Of a stretch of 64,000 nt of DNA, positions 43,192 through 52,395 are shown piece after piece. This stretch comes from Cytobacillus kochii. GTDB lineage: Bacteria > Bacillota > Bacilli > Bacillales > Cytobacillaceae. Below the pieces are notes generated by a model that saw nothing but the letters and a program-made list of their open reading frames with translations, was not told the DNA's origin and ran no database searches. Both the position numbers and the translations under genes were made by a program. Position 1 is the first letter of the stretch, and every line of letters starts with the position of its first letter. The stretch spans positions 62,001-126,000 of the forward strand of contig NZ_JAIVAM010000001.1 of the NCBI RefSeq assembly GCF_020171845.1. Reading direction: 5' to 3'.

Positions 43192-44148
43192 GTGACACAT
43201 TTACTCTATCAACTCTGTATTCAGGGTGAGATCACACAAATCTATCAACAATTAATAGAAAAGGAGCAACGTACTTCAGAAGAGGAAGCCATGTTGAAAA
43301 GTTATCAACAGCGCTTCTTTCAGAAGAATGAACCTTTTCAACATGTTGATAAGTGGATAGCGTATGTAGTTAATTGTTATCAAAGCTATTTTATAGATGT
43401 TTTAACCAGGAGAAAAGATGTTTCCCAAGCGGAAAGTGACCTATTAATAGGTTTAGGTAAATCAACATCTAGCCAAGCGCAGTCGATGGAAGAAATAGAA
43501 GAAGAGCTGAGCCAACTATTTAAAGAGAAAGGCTATTCATTCGTCGGAGGAAGGACATTACCACATTATGGTCCATATATTTGGCAAACTACAGAAAGTA
43601 AAAAGGTAGATGTTGAACTTTTAAATGATATAGAAACGGTTCAAGTATTTTTCCTCGATGATTTTTTGATGCTGGGTTGGCTAGATTATGCCACTTTTGG
43701 AGAAATAGGAGCAGGTGGATGGGCATCCAAGGAAGGAATCTATTGTATACTTCCTCGCTATAGAGAATATTTAAATGAAGATCAGTTCCTCGTTTCTTTA
43801 TTAAAGCATGAAGCTCAACATATCAACGATTATAAACATTACCCGAATTTAAGCGGGTGGGAGCTGGAATATCGCGCAAAATTAATCGAGCTCATCTATT
43901 ACAAAGACCATCGTTTGCTAGAAAGGTTAATCCATCAAGCCATAAATAATGATATTCCACATAACTATGCATCTTATCAAATCATGCAGCAGCTATCTAC
44001 ATACTTTTTCAGGAAAAATGAACAAAAAGATATGAATAAATGGTTGAATATACATTATAAGGAAATCTGTCAATATGGGAGAAAGCTATATTGTCAACAT
44101 ACAGATATGTTGAAAGGGTTAAGGACAGGAGGTAAGAACAGTCTTTAA
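43192..44148 (+). CDS. Possible zinc metallopeptidase-like protein with HEAQH motif
   Basis: 318 residues, starting at GTG 43192 with ggaggt upstream. A HExxH-type site, HEAQH (H206-H210), is followed 14-16 residues later by ELEYRAKLIEL, whose Glu (224 or 226) could be the third zinc ligand of a gluzincin. There is no signal peptide or membrane segment, so it acts in the cytoplasm. The preceding half (TLPHYGPYIWQTT, GEIGAGGWASKEGIYC) matches no domain I know. The catalytic role is inferred from the motif only. Confidence 0.55.
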   Translation: MTHLLYQLCIQGEITQIYQQLIEKEQRTSEEEAMLKSYQQRFFQKNEPFQHVDKWIAYVVNCYQSYFIDVLTRRKDVSQAESDLLIGLGKSTSSQAQSMEEIEEELSQLFKEKGYSFVGGRTLPHYGPYIWQTTESKKVDVELLNDIETVQVFFLDDFLMLGWLDYATFGEIGAGGWASKEGIYCILPRYREYLNEDQFLVSLLKHEAQHINDYKHYPNLSGWELEYRAKLIELIYYKDHRLLERLIHQAINNDIPHNYASYQIMQQLSTYFFRKNEQKDMNKWLNIHYKEICQYGRKLYCQHTDMLKGLRTGGKNSL

Positions 44149-44314
44149 AAAGTTAGCTTATTTTATTCTTTTATTTAGCTGGGTTGTATTATTTAGTTAT
44201 TTCTATAACCTTTTGATGCCAAAGAGCTGGCTTTATCTAGTCATTGGTATACCAGCCCTTTATTTTAGTACAAGTTTTTTCATAGATAGAATGAAAGGTG
44301 AAAAAACTTCTTGA
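44132..44314 (+). CDS. Small membrane protein without a standard start codon
   Basis: A 60-codon frame overlapping the end of the previous gene. Two hydrophobic segments are visible (KLAYFILLFSWVVLFSYFY and SWLYLVIGIPALYFSTSFF), ending DRMKGEKTS. A perfect aggagg lies at 44128-44133, but no ATG, GTG or TTG follows at a fitting distance; the first is TTG-ATG after about 33 codons. It is either started at a rare codon or has lost its start. Confidence 0.3.
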   Translation, partial: VRTVFKKLAYFILLFSWVVLFSYFYNLLMPKSWLYLVIGIPALYFSTSFFIDRMKGEKTS

Positions 44315-44333
44315 AGCGAAAGTTTTATAAACT

Positions 44334-45038
44334 TTATTCTAATTCTTGTAGGTCATCGACAGTAACAAATCGATAGCCTTCTTCTGTTAAAGCTTTTAAA
44401 ATTTCTTCGATCACTTGAAGTTCGTCACCAGATTGATCATACATTGGATGAAGGAGAATAATAGAACCAGGGTGGATTTCTTCTAATACATAGTCGATTT
44501 TTTCCTCTGGTGTAGTGAAAAAAGTATCAGGTTCAATATTCCATGTAATCGTTTCTTTTTCTTTTTGTTTGAGATAATAAGGTAAGAAAACTAATTTTTT
44601 GCCGTTTGGTGGTCTAAAGTCTATTTCGCCTTTATACCCCGCTTCATGGATGAGCGCATCGGTTTTATCAATTTCCTCTTTAATAAATATCGGTGACTTA
44701 AAAATCATTCTTGCATGTGAAAATGTATGATTACCAACTTGATGATCAGCTTCAATAATTGCTTTCGTTTCTTCGGGAAACTTCTCTATATCTTGACCAA
44801 TCAGAAGGAAAGTGGCCTTTGCATTGTATTGTTGCAATAAGTGAAGAACCTGTTCCACATTTTTAGTTGGACCATCATCGAAAGTAAGGGCAACTACTTT
44901 TTCATCGGTTTCAATGCTATTTGTTATGTTTCCGAATAATTGATAGGATCTTGCATTCATTAATTCATAGCTACCGAATAAAAGCAGACAAAGTAACAGT
45001 AACGACAAAATGATTTTAAGGTATGTTTTTTTTCTCAC
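44334..45038 (-). CDS. Polysaccharide deacetylase (NodB domain), membrane-anchored
   Basis: 234 residues: an N-terminal membrane anchor (about 7-25), then a NodB/CE4 domain. Its five motifs are visible: TFDDGP (D54/D55), GNHTFSH (H104, H108), RPPNGK (142-147), the DTF region after NIEP, and LLHPM (H197). CE4 enzymes remove N- or O-acetyl groups from peptidoglycan or chitin-like polymers. The Tyr or Arg often following RPP is Asn here. The likely substrate is cell-wall glycan on the outer face of the membrane. Confidence 0.87.
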   Translation of the reverse strand: MRKKTYLKIILSLLLLCLLLFGSYELMNARSYQLFGNITNSIETDEKVVALTFDDGPTKNVEQVLHLLQQYNAKATFLLIGQDIEKFPEETKAIIEADHQVGNHTFSHARMIFKSPIFIKEEIDKTDALIHEAGYKGEIDFRPPNGKKLVFLPYYLKQKEKETITWNIEPDTFFTTPEEKIDYVLEEIHPGSIILLHPMYDQSGDELQVIEEILKALTEEGYRFVTVDDLQELE

Positions 45039-45168
45039 ATTACTATTTCCTCACATTTTAGATTTCATTAGTCTTGATTATAACAAAAAAATGAAAAAGG
45101 ACTGAAACTATTTCTGTGTAGATTCGTATAACATAGTAGAACATTGCAATAACGAAAGGGGATACTCC

Positions 45169-46851
45169 ATGGGAGAACTATTTATATTCTCACTCATAAT
45201 CGCTGTGGTAAGCGCAGTTATTTTGTTTCCAGTCTTATCTTTATTTCAAAAGGGGGAAGAAAAGAAAAAAAGCCCTTCATTTAACGGGTTCCTTTTTATC
45301 TTCGTTCTCCTCTTTATTATTATCTTTAGTATTTATTATTTCACTAATTTAGATCGCAACATGAATGGTCTTGTTATCGGTTTAACAGTGTTAGCTGTAC
45401 TAGGCGGTTTCTTTGCTAAAGGTATAGAACGTAAGGTTAAATTAGTATTAGGTTTAATAGGTATCATAGCTATCGCTTATATGTCTTTCGCATTTGTCTT
45501 TAATGCAGATAAAAAATTTGAAAAAGCACAAATGCAGGTCGAAGAAGAAATTGAAACATTTGATGAAAATGAGACACCAGCAAGTGTGCCGCCTGATTTT
45601 GCTCGTAATAAAATGAAGAAAGCTTTTGGGCAAGTGCCAAACACGAGCTATTATGAATTAGGGAGTTTACAAATACAAAAAGTAGATGGTCAATATGTGT
45701 ATATTGCACCAGTTGAATTTTCCGGTTTCTTTAAATGGATTCAAGGTGATACTACACCAGGATATTTTACTGTAAGTGCAACAGACTCTAGTGCCAATCC
45801 AAAGTTTATTAAATCGGAAATGGCTTATACACCATCTTCTTTCTTAAATAAAGATATTTATCGCCAAATTCGATTGCAATACCCTGATTATATTTTCTAT
45901 GGTGATGTGCAATTAGAAATTGATGATGATGGTAAGCCTTTTTATATTCGCACGTATGGTGAATTTATTAGCGCAAGAAACGGTTTTAATCCATTGGGGA
46001 TAGTGATGGTTGACCCGTTAACAGGAGCTGCTAAGCAATATAAATTAAAAGATGTACCTGCTTTTATTGACGGAGCTGTTTCGCCGGAGACAGTTAGCTT
46101 GCATAATAGCTACTTCGGAAAATATGTGAATGGCTACTGGAATAGTTTATTTGGAAAATCTGATGTGAAGTTACCATCAGATGAAGGTACAGAAGCGAAT
46201 GTGAGTCCTATTTTTGATGAAAAAGGCGATATGTATTATTTCACTGATTTCACCAGTCCGAAAGAGGGCGTTGACTCTATGCTAGGATATTCTTTGACGA
46301 ATTCTAGAACAGGTGAAGCGACTTATTATACGGGTAATCTTGAAGAGTCTTATATGGATTCACAAGGGGCATTACAAATTATCGAAAAGAAATTCATTGA
46401 GAAAAAATGGTATGGTAAAATGCCAATACTATATAATTTCTATGGTGAAGCAAGCTGGTTAACACCGGTATTAGATACAAATGGCTTCTTGCAAAACTAT
46501 TTTATCGTTTCAGCTGCTAACCCGGAAATTGCTGTTTATGCTAGTACACCAAATGATGCATTGAAGCAATATAAAACAGCTCTACAACGTGGAAGTGGAA
46601 GTGTTGAAGGAAGCTCTAGTGCAGAAGAAGTCCAATTAACAGGAAAAGTAGTTAGGGTATATAAAGAAAGAGTAGGAGAATCGACAAACGTATCCTTCCT
46701 TTTGGAAGATGGTAAGAATTTCATTGCCTCTACTGAAAACAATCCGCTAGCGATCTATTTGCAAGAAGATGATGAGGTAGAGATGACCTATTTAAATACA
46801 GGTGAAATGTTTTTACCTGTTAAAGAAATGACCATTAATGGATTAGAATAA
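45169..46851 (+). CDS. Large unknown membrane protein
   Basis: 560 residues. The first 110 have four membrane segments (about 3-25, 38-58, 66-85, 90-110). The remaining 450 residues are soluble and probably extracytoplasmic, with beta-rich repeats (VDGQYVYIAPVEFSGFFKW, FYGDVQLEIDDDGKPF, GSLQIQ..) and a C-terminal OB-like part (VQLTGKVVRVYKERVGESTN..). The ribosome site is aaagggga. Similar proteins occur in Bacillus as conserved hypotheticals; I cannot assign a function. It is monocistronic with its own terminator. Confidence 0.7.
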   Translation: MGELFIFSLIIAVVSAVILFPVLSLFQKGEEKKKSPSFNGFLFIFVLLFIIIFSIYYFTNLDRNMNGLVIGLTVLAVLGGFFAKGIERKVKLVLGLIGIIAIAYMSFAFVFNADKKFEKAQMQVEEEIETFDENETPASVPPDFARNKMKKAFGQVPNTSYYELGSLQIQKVDGQYVYIAPVEFSGFFKWIQGDTTPGYFTVSATDSSANPKFIKSEMAYTPSSFLNKDIYRQIRLQYPDYIFYGDVQLEIDDDGKPFYIRTYGEFISARNGFNPLGIVMVDPLTGAAKQYKLKDVPAFIDGAVSPETVSLHNSYFGKYVNGYWNSLFGKSDVKLPSDEGTEANVSPIFDEKGDMYYFTDFTSPKEGVDSMLGYSLTNSRTGEATYYTGNLEESYMDSQGALQIIEKKFIEKKWYGKMPILYNFYGEASWLTPVLDTNGFLQNYFIVSAANPEIAVYASTPNDALKQYKTALQRGSGSVEGSSSAEEVQLTGKVVRVYKERVGESTNVSFLLEDGKNFIASTENNPLAIYLQEDDEVEMTYLNTGEMFLPVKEMTINGLE

Positions 46852-46865
46852 CAATGCTTTACTTA

Positions 46866-46912
46866 AAACGCGCACCATTCTGTTATGAAAACAGAATTTG
46901 GGTGCGTTTTTT
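46866..46912 (+). terminator. Terminator of the unknown membrane protein gene
   Basis: AAACGCGCACC plus ATTCTGTT pairs with AACAGAAT plus GGGTGCGTTT, followed by a T-run. Confidence 0.9.
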
Positions 46913-46914
46913 AT

Positions 46915-47240
46915 TGTTTTGATTTTTGGTAGCCATCTTTCATCTATTTAACCATTGCCTAACTATTTTTTACTCTTTCTTTTCTGAGGAGGGTATTTCA
47001 CCCGTTAATTACTAAATTATTTTATGAATAACAAATTTATAGAGGATTAATAGGTTGAAATCGAGGAACTTAGGAAAAATAAGTATGCAGTAACTGCCTG
47101 AGACATTTTGCCGTTTAGGGGAGAGAACATGGGACTCCGCCCATCCTGAATATCTCGCTATGGGATTTCTTTGTTTTGCTACTGCTTCATCTGTGAACAA
47201 AATCTTGTTACGCAAATGCAAAAAAGGGGAGTCGAAAGGA
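46915..47240. other. Leader region of the terC-like gene
   Basis: 326 bases with no real gene. It contains a short hairpin ATGGG..CCCAT (about 47129-47144) and GAGACATTTTGCCG, which loosely recall a yybP-ykoY (Mn2+) riboswitch, but the conserved parts are in the wrong order. An in-frame extension of the terC-like gene back to 47160 is judged non-coding. Confidence 0.35.
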
Positions 47241-48002
47241 TTGGAATTGTTATTACCATATTTAGGTGTATTATTCGTTATTATCTGTCTTGAAGGATTA
47301 CTTGCTGCTGATAATGCGGTCGTATTAGCATTAATGGTCAGTCATTTACCTGAGAAACAACGGAAAAAAGCCTTATTTTATGGCTTAGTTGGTGCAATGG
47401 TCCTTCGTTTCGGGTCATTATTTATTATTTCTTTCTTAGTGAACGTCTGGCAAGTTCAAGCATTAGGTGCGATATATTTATTAATCATGTCAATTAAAAA
47501 TCTATATACTTGGTTGAGAATGAAAAAGAACAATCATTCTCAACAACAGGTAGAAATCATAGAAGACGCTACACAGAAAGAGTTCTGGTGGACTGTATTT
47601 AAAGTAGAATGTGCAGACTTAGTCTTTGCGATTGATTCTATTTTAGCTGCCGTTGCTTTAGGTGTAACCTTACCTGAAACAGATTGGGGTCATATTGGTG
47701 GACTGAACACAGGTCATTTCCTTGTTGTATTTATTGGTGGACTAATCGGTGTCCTTCTCATGCGTTTTGCTGCTAATATCTTTGTTGATTTACTTCATAA
47801 ACGTCCGAACCTTGAGGGTGCCGCTTATCTGATTGTCGGTTGGGTAGGTGTGAAGCTACTCGTAATGGTCCTTTCACACGAAGCCATTGCTTGGTTACCT
47901 GAAGGATTTGCCCATTCAGCCCTTTGGCAAATCATATTTTATGGCATATTACTTGCGATCGCAGTAATAGGTTGGTTTTCTTCTAGTAAAAACCCAGCAT
48001 GA
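47241..48002 (+). CDS. TerC family integral membrane protein
   Basis: 253 residues with seven or eight membrane segments. The first TerC motif is LEGLLAADNAVVLALMVSHL, with the acidic Asp-Asn; the second is ECADLVFAIDSILAAVAL. TTG 47241 is chosen because homologues start at this point (MELLL-like) and aaggggag lies nine bases before it; ATG 47160 would add an unlike stretch. TerC proteins export metal ions such as manganese or support secreted metalloproteins. Its metal is not shown. Confidence 0.82.
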   Translation: MELLLPYLGVLFVIICLEGLLAADNAVVLALMVSHLPEKQRKKALFYGLVGAMVLRFGSLFIISFLVNVWQVQALGAIYLLIMSIKNLYTWLRMKKNNHSQQQVEIIEDATQKEFWWTVFKVECADLVFAIDSILAAVALGVTLPETDWGHIGGLNTGHFLVVFIGGLIGVLLMRFAANIFVDLLHKRPNLEGAAYLIVGWVGVKLLVMVLSHEAIAWLPEGFAHSALWQIIFYGILLAIAVIGWFSSSKNPA

Positions 48003-48049
48003 GTTGTGTTTATAGAGGATGTTTTAAGTAGATGCTAAAAAAGAAAAGC

Positions 48050-48079
48050 AGTGGATATAATGAAGTATTCATATCCACT
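48050..48079 (-). terminator. Terminator of the two-component system (minus strand)
   Basis: AGTGGATAT and ATATCCACT form the stem; on the minus strand it is followed by a T-rich tail, 18 bases after the kinase stop. It may also end the converging terC-like gene. Confidence 0.7.
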
Positions 48080-48096
48080 AAGAAATTTGTTGTGTC

Positions 48097-49800
48097 TTAA
48101 TTAATGGGAAGGATAATCCTCACTTTTGTCCCCATACCGACATCACTGTGTACTTTAATTGACCCTCCATGAAGTTTGACGAGTTGTTTAGTGATTGCCA
48201 TTCCTAATCCGGTACCAGTAGAAGAATCAGTCGTATTTGTCCCACGATAGTAGCGATCAAACAGGTTATTTAATGTTTCATCGTCCATACCAATTCCATT
48301 ATCCTCAATGGTAATGATGACCAATCTCTCTTCTAACGTCTGCGTCGTAATCGTTATAGTCGTTCCTTTTGGGTTGTATTTCACAGCATTCATAATGAGA
48401 TTATCTAAAATTCTTTGGAACCATTTAGGATCGAGAGAAATAATCAATTGCTTTGTTTCTGATTGCAGATCAAAAGTATAGGCATACTCATCTTGCATAT
48501 TCATTGTCTGAATAATTGTCCTACGTATCGTTTCGTTCAATTCTATTGATTCTTGTATAATAGGTAAACTGTTATTCTGTAAACGATAAGTTAAAGTTAG
48601 GTCTTCGATAAGCTCCATCATGTAATGGGATTTCTCATCGATTGTGTCAATGAAATGTTTTTTTTCATCTAGGCTCCATTGATATTGATCGGAATTTAAC
48701 ATTTTTGTGTAACCTACAATAGAAGAAAGCGGTGTTTTCAAGTCATGTGATAAGCCACTAATCCAGTCTTCTCTTGTTTTAGCTTGTTTTTTTCGCATTT
48801 TTTCATTTTCTTCTAGTTGGATGGTTACAGCAGAGAGTGTTTCCATTACTTCTTTATAAAGTCTATATTTATGCTTAATAACTCCAGACTTATGATAGAG
48901 CTTTTGTTGATGTCTAATATTTGTAGGAGACGTATATTGTTTATTCCCTAAATTTTCAATCCATTGGATCACTGTCGTTACAGGTGATGCGAACTTACGC
49001 GAATATAAAAATCCACTAATAATAAAAGTGAGTAATAAAGCGATTAGGAGAGCAATCAGTGGATATTTTAATTGATATATAAACGTTGTTGCTTCAACAT
49101 CCTCTTTTATCGGATTAGGGACAGAGACAATGAGTGTCTTATTAGATTCCTGATTGGAAATACTCTTTGTCAAAAAGCTATTATTGTTACCTAATTGATA
49201 AAGTTCTTTAATAGACAGTCTCTGCTCATTGTTGAAGGTATTCAAGACTGTCCCATCCAGTGTAGATAAAAACACGGATCCATCTACACTCATTACTTCA
49301 TGTTGAAGATCCCTTGGTAATTGCAATTCATCTGTTGTCCAGTTCATATGTGAGGCGATTTCATCAATGAGCTTCTCAGCTTCATTTCTTTGCCCAAACA
49401 TGACAATGAGTGGCTGTTCACTATCATTATATAACTGCCAACTATAATATCGATCGTAATCCTCCTTATGATCTATCAAAGCTGAGAAGTTCATTTCTAA
49501 CTCTTTAGGCGAGTATAAATGCTTTATTAGCTGCCCTTTATTATCAAATATTAATAACCATCCAGATTGCTTTTTTACTAGCTCTTTTAACTCTGATTGG
49601 ATGGTGACATGCCCATTGTTTAGTTGTATTTGATCCTCTAAAAATAGTTCGTCAGCTTTACCAACATTCCCTTCAATCTCCGCCTTTGATAAATGATAAC
49701 CAAAGAAAACAGTAAAGGTTAAAAGAATAAAAGAAATGAAGATAAAATAAAAAAACAACTGCAAAAGAAATTGAGTAATAAAACGTCGATGAATACTCAT
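48097..49800 (-). CDS. Sensor histidine kinase
   Basis: 567 residues. There are two membrane segments (about 9-33 and 245-268) enclosing a roughly 210-residue extracellular sensor domain. A cytoplasmic coil leads to HisKA with the phospho-histidine in WISGLSHDLKTPLSSIVGY, then HATPase_c with NLIMNAVKYNPKG, EDNGIGM and TGTGLGMAITKQL. It is the second gene of a pair; its ATG overlaps the regulator's stop. The divergent ABC transporter next to the regulator gene is the likely target and perhaps helps sensing, as in antimicrobial-peptide response systems. Confidence 0.9.
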   Translation of the reverse strand: MSIHRRFITQFLLQLFFYFIFISFILLTFTVFFGYHLSKAEIEGNVGKADELFLEDQIQLNNGHVTIQSELKELVKKQSGWLLIFDNKGQLIKHLYSPKELEMNFSALIDHKEDYDRYYSWQLYNDSEQPLIVMFGQRNEAEKLIDEIASHMNWTTDELQLPRDLQHEVMSVDGSVFLSTLDGTVLNTFNNEQRLSIKELYQLGNNNSFLTKSISNQESNKTLIVSVPNPIKEDVEATTFIYQLKYPLIALLIALLLTFIISGFLYSRKFASPVTTVIQWIENLGNKQYTSPTNIRHQQKLYHKSGVIKHKYRLYKEVMETLSAVTIQLEENEKMRKKQAKTREDWISGLSHDLKTPLSSIVGYTKMLNSDQYQWSLDEKKHFIDTIDEKSHYMMELIEDLTLTYRLQNNSLPIIQESIELNETIRRTIIQTMNMQDEYAYTFDLQSETKQLIISLDPKWFQRILDNLIMNAVKYNPKGTTITITTQTLEERLVIITIEDNGIGMDDETLNNLFDRYYRGTNTTDSSTGTGLGMAITKQLVKLHGGSIKVHSDVGMGTKVRIILPIN

Positions 49801-50504
49801 TTTGGGGTATCCCTACTAACAAACTTATAGCCAAGCCCTCGTACAGTCACAATCCATTTTGGATCACTAGGATTGTCTTCGATTTTCTCTCTTAACTTTC
49901 GAATATGAACCATTACCGTATTATCTTCTCCTAAGTAAGGCTCCCCCCAAACTTGCTCATAAAGCTGTCCTTTACTGAATAGTTGATTAGGGTGCTTACA
50001 TAAGAAAACGAGTAATTGGAATAATTGAGCTGAGAGATCGATTTTTGTCTTGTTCTTATATACTTCACCTGAATGAATGTTGATCTCAAGGGAGCCAAAG
50101 TTGAATTGCTTTAATTTTTTTGATGGTAAATGAGTTTGTTGTCTACGTAAATGGGCAAGTATCCGTGCCACGACTTCAAGTGGATTAAAGGGCTTAGTAA
50201 TATAATCATCAGCGCCTAAGGCAAAACCCGATAACTTATCTAGATCGGATGCTCTCGCCGTTAGAAAAAAAATGGGTGCATTAGTGATCGCACGTATACT
50301 TGGACAGATGTCAAAACCACTTTTACATGGAAGCATCACATCTAAAAGGATTAAATCATACTCGTTATTTTCACATAATGATAAAGCATCTTCTGCTGTG
50401 CCAGTCGTATGTATATGGTTAAAGCCTTCTTTTTTTAAAATCGTCACTAACATCGTACAGATTGACTGTTCATCGTCTACTATTAATAGTCTGCTATCAT
50501 ACAA
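49797..50504 (-). CDS. OmpR/PhoB family response regulator
   Basis: 235 residues: receiver domain (D10/D11, phospho-acceptor in LILLDVMLP at about D54, T in FFLTARAS, K in YITKPFNPLEV) and a C-terminal winged helix (ELYEQVWGE-like QLYEQVWGEPYLGEDNTVMV, then HIRKLREKI and VRGLGYKF). It is cotranscribed with the kinase (4-base overlap). Direct repeats TTAAGGT at an 11-base period lie in the divergent intergenic region and are its likely binding site, controlling the ABC transporter genes. Confidence 0.93.
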   Translation of the reverse strand: MYDSRLLIVDDEQSICTMLVTILKKEGFNHIHTTGTAEDALSLCENNEYDLILLDVMLPCKSGFDICPSIRAITNAPIFFLTARASDLDKLSGFALGADDYITKPFNPLEVVARILAHLRRQQTHLPSKKLKQFNFGSLEINIHSGEVYKNKTKIDLSAQLFQLLVFLCKHPNQLFSKGQLYEQVWGEPYLGEDNTVMVHIRKLREKIEDNPSDPKWIVTVRGLGYKFVSRDTPK

Positions 50505-50570
50505 TTTCTATCATCCCCTAGCTAGTATTCCGCATATATCATATCATTTTTAAGAGGCGATTGTGGAAAT

Positions 50571-50610
50571 TTAAGGTAGAATTAAGGTGATGTTACTCAT
50601 TAGGTAAGGT
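50571..50610 (+). promoter_or_regulatory. Candidate response-regulator boxes before the ABC transporter
   Basis: TTAAGGT at 50571-50577 and 50582-50588, and GTAAGGT at 50604-50610, lie at offsets of 11 and 22 bases, one and two DNA turns, as for OmpR-type regulators. A TATTAT -10-like box follows at about 50616-50621 and the transporter starts at 50650. Confidence 0.6.
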
Positions 50611-50649
50611 GAGTCTATTATAGTAGTTCGTAAGGAGGGAATAACATTG

Positions 50650-51327
50650 ATGGCAATTACAAAGAAGGAATTCTTTCAATTATTCAAAAGTGTGAAATCG
50701 ATTATTATGATTGTTGTTCTTTTAGTCAGTTCTTATTATTTTGCAAAGTATACGGAGCAATTAGTACCAATTCTGGAGTTAGAACAAACTTCAAGTTGGT
50801 ATGCGGGTGGTCTACTAATAATCTTGCTACTTTTTGGTCCATTATTCGTGATGTCATTATCACATGATGTCTTAAATCGAGAATTGAGTGAGCGTACGAT
50901 GCGCTTTCTTGTCACGAAGACATCCAAAGCAAATATTCTGTTTGGTAAATTTTTAGGAGTATGGATTTTTTGGTTTGTCTGTTTTACTGTCTGTTATGTA
51001 ATAACGTTGTTTTATTCTAAGTCATTTGATGGGCGATTATTTTTGGAAACAGTAAGTTTATTAACTTACCTTGTCGTTATTACATTATTGTTATCAAGTG
51101 TCATTAAGAGTCCACAATATACAATGTTTATTGGTGTGATTTTTGGGATGGCCTTTTCAATCTTTCAAATGGTTATATTAGAATCTACAGCATGGTATAG
51201 CTATCTAAAATATTTGATGCCGCTATTCTATATGCAAGACGAAGATTTTAAGTTTCTTATCGTTTTTTTACAAGCTGCTGTTATGTATAGTATGACTTAT
51301 TTTATTTTTAAAAGGACGGATTGTTAA
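50650..51327 (+). CDS. ABC-2 type transporter permease
   Basis: 225 residues with six membrane segments and a cytoplasmic loop (SHDVLNRELSERTMRFLVTKT) characteristic of ABC-2 permeases of the NatB/BcrB kind. ATG 50650 is used; TTG 50647 is directly before it and fits aaggaggg slightly better. The ATPase gene starts right after the stop. The pair may export a peptide or detoxify the membrane, under the adjacent two-component system. Confidence 0.8.
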   Translation: MAITKKEFFQLFKSVKSIIMIVVLLVSSYYFAKYTEQLVPILELEQTSSWYAGGLLIILLLFGPLFVMSLSHDVLNRELSERTMRFLVTKTSKANILFGKFLGVWIFWFVCFTVCYVITLFYSKSFDGRLFLETVSLLTYLVVITLLLSSVIKSPQYTMFIGVIFGMAFSIFQMVILESTAWYSYLKYLMPLFYMQDEDFKFLIVFLQAAVMYSMTYFIFKRTDC

Positions 51328-52233
51328 ATGAATGTGATAGAAACGAGAGATATAGTAAAGCGCTTTGGTAAAGTCGATATTGTAAAAGGGATAAACTTAA
51401 AAGTAGAAGAAGGAGAGGTTTTCGGTTTTCTTGGTAGAAATGGGGCAGGAAAATCTACTTTTATAAATATATTAACAGGTATTCTTCGACCAACTTCTGG
51501 CTCATTTAGTATTCTAGGAGAAAAGGTACCAAATGAAGAAGTGAAAAAAAGAATCGGAGTATTGCCTGACTATACGGCATTCTATCATCATATGAATGCA
51601 ATTGCTCATTTAAAATATTTTGCCAATATTTCTGGAAAAAAAGTGACGACTGCAGAATGTTTACGTGTCTTAAAATGGGTTGGACTTGGTTTAGATGCGA
51701 ATAAAAGAGTGGGTAAATACTCATTTGGGATGAAGAAAAAACTAGGGATAGCTCAAGCGATTATTCATGATCCGGAAGTATTATTTTTAGACGAACCAAC
51801 CTCGGGATTAGATGTTGAATCTGCGATAGAAATTCAACAATTAATCATTAAGTTAAAGGAAATGGGGAAAACGATATTTTTAACTTCACATAATTTATAT
51901 GAAGTTGAAAAGCTCTGTAACAGAATTGGAATTATGAAAGATGGCAAGCTACAGAAACTTGGTACAATTGCTGAACTTAAAGCGTATTACCGGTCGAAGC
52001 TGATTGTGACAATGAAACATTCAATTTTTCCGCAAGATCAAGAACATACGGTCATCCAATGGTTAAATAATATGAGTGAAGAGATACAACGAGAAGATGA
52101 GAAAACAATAATAACTTTAGAAAAGGAGGAACAAATTGCTCAAATTGTAAGAGCTTTTAACCAATATAAAATTGATATTTTTCGTATTGAGGTAGATGAG
52201 CCTAGCCTTGAGGAAGTATTCTTAGAAGGATAG
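51328..52233 (+). CDS. ABC transporter ATP-binding protein (BcrA/NatA type)
   Basis: 301 residues. Walker A GRNGAGKST (about 38-46), signature YSFGMKKKLGIAQ, Walker B VLFLDEPTSGLD, and H-loop TSHNLYEV; a C-terminal extension of about 80 residues is typical of this class. The signature Gly is preserved as SFGMK rather than SGG. The start codon follows the permease stop directly, so the two subunits are coupled. The substrate is unknown. Confidence 0.88.
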   Translation: MNVIETRDIVKRFGKVDIVKGINLKVEEGEVFGFLGRNGAGKSTFINILTGILRPTSGSFSILGEKVPNEEVKKRIGVLPDYTAFYHHMNAIAHLKYFANISGKKVTTAECLRVLKWVGLGLDANKRVGKYSFGMKKKLGIAQAIIHDPEVLFLDEPTSGLDVESAIEIQQLIIKLKEMGKTIFLTSHNLYEVEKLCNRIGIMKDGKLQKLGTIAELKAYYRSKLIVTMKHSIFPQDQEHTVIQWLNNMSEEIQREDEKTIITLEKEEQIAQIVRAFNQYKIDIFRIEVDEPSLEEVFLEG

Positions 52234-52252
52234 ACCAGATTTTAAGTATCAT

Positions 52253-52297
52253 AAAGGTAGCCTATAAAACCATTCTTGGTTCGGGCTACCTTTTATT
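52253..52297 (+). terminator. Terminator of the ABC transporter operon
   Basis: AAAGGTAGCC pairs with GGCTACCTTT across a 21-base loop, then a T-rich tail. Confidence 0.88.
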
Positions 52298-52370
52298 TTT
52301 TACATTTGAGCTAAAGAAAAAATTAACAAATAATTTCAAAATAACACTAGATTTTTTTTTCATTCCATCC

Positions 52371-52395
52371 TATAATGAAAATGATTCTCATTATC
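52371..52395 (+). promoter_or_regulatory. -10 box with Fur box
   Basis: TATAAT (52371-52376) is followed at once by GAAAATGATTCTCATTATC (52377-52395), which differs from the Fur consensus GATAATGATTATCATTATC at only two of 19 positions. Binding of Fur-iron would block the promoter, so the next two genes should be induced by iron shortage. Confidence 0.8.

Noticed and set aside
46915..47240. yybP-ykoY manganese riboswitch before the terC-like gene
   Set aside because: A GGGGAG and a GAGAC..TTTGCC-like piece are seen, but in reversed order and without the conserved loops. A covariance-model search would settle it.
47160..47240. N-terminal extension of the TerC protein to ATG 47160
   Set aside because: It adds 27 basic residues not expected in the family, whereas TTG 47241 has aaggggag at good distance and matches the usual family start.
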